A stretch of 28,810 bases of DNA from Ephemerocybe angulata (lineage: Eukaryota > Basidiomycota > Agaricomycetes > Agaricales > Psathyrellaceae), in contig JAACJK010000052.1 in assembly GCA_013368325.1 (NCBI GenBank), positions 1-28,810 on the forward strand, written 5' to 3'. Under the pieces are notes generated by a model, which did no database searches, was not told the origin of the DNA, and was given only the letters and a program-made list of their open reading frames with translations. Position 1 is the first letter of the stretch; each line of letters starts with the position of its first letter. Below are positions 28,774 to 28,810 of the stretch, piece by piece. A program made the position numbers and the translations under genes.

Positions 28774-28810
28774 TAATTTTTTTCTGTGTTTTTAAAAAAA
28801 AAATAATTAT

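Overview
The window is a stretch of fungal mitochondrial DNA. Gene content (rnl, atp9, atp6, nad4L-nad5, nad2-nad3, atp8, cox1, rps3, cox3, nad4, 16 tRNAs), the nad2/nad3 stop-start overlap (TAATG), a free-standing rps3 and an RNase P RNA candidate point to a basidiomycete, probably an agaricomycete. Genus is not determinable from this sequence alone. The DNA is extremely AT-rich. No gene contains an intron, and the space usually taken by introns is instead filled by short nested palindromes.

Layout. 1-1412: 3' half of the large-subunit rRNA. 2010-2753: unidentified, frame-broken ORF. 3060-11752: atp9, trnK, trnL(uag), trnR(ucg), atp6, trnV, trnG, nad4L, nad5, nad2, nad3, all on +. 12314-14290: trnS(uga), probable rnpB, trnR(ucu), trnS(gcu), trnY, trnM. 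14663-17070: atp8 and cox1. 17789-18286: a membrane-protein ORF behind a copy of the cox3 leader. 18494-19649 on -: rps3 and a second trnM. 20317-23408 on +: cox3, trnC, nad4. 24539-27557 on -: a B-family, protein-primed DNA polymerase of the linear-mitochondrial-plasmid type, with its 5' end interrupted. 27644-28773 on -: trnI, trnL(uaa), trnW, trnA.

How the genes work together. The proteins are respiratory-chain complex I (nad2, 3, 4, 4L, 5), complex IV (cox1, cox3) and ATP synthase (atp6, 8, 9) subunits. The rRNA, tRNAs, rps3 and rnpB are the organelle's own translation and tRNA-processing machinery. The polymerase, and perhaps the two unidentified ORFs, look like plasmid-derived passengers.

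Three cross-cutting signals deserve attention. (1) nad5, nad4 and rps3, and also the passenger ORFs, each need one extra base at a T-run to be readable, always with the same sign. (2) The only tRNA-Trp here has anticodon CCA, and conserved genes contain no TGA, yet each passenger ORF carries in-frame TGA. (3) Several families of oriented, nested hairpin elements fill the spacers and have also entered nad2, the end of nad3, the membrane ORF, the polymerase 5' end and a variable part of rnl. Reading frames, motifs and cloverleaves below were worked out by eye. No database search was run.
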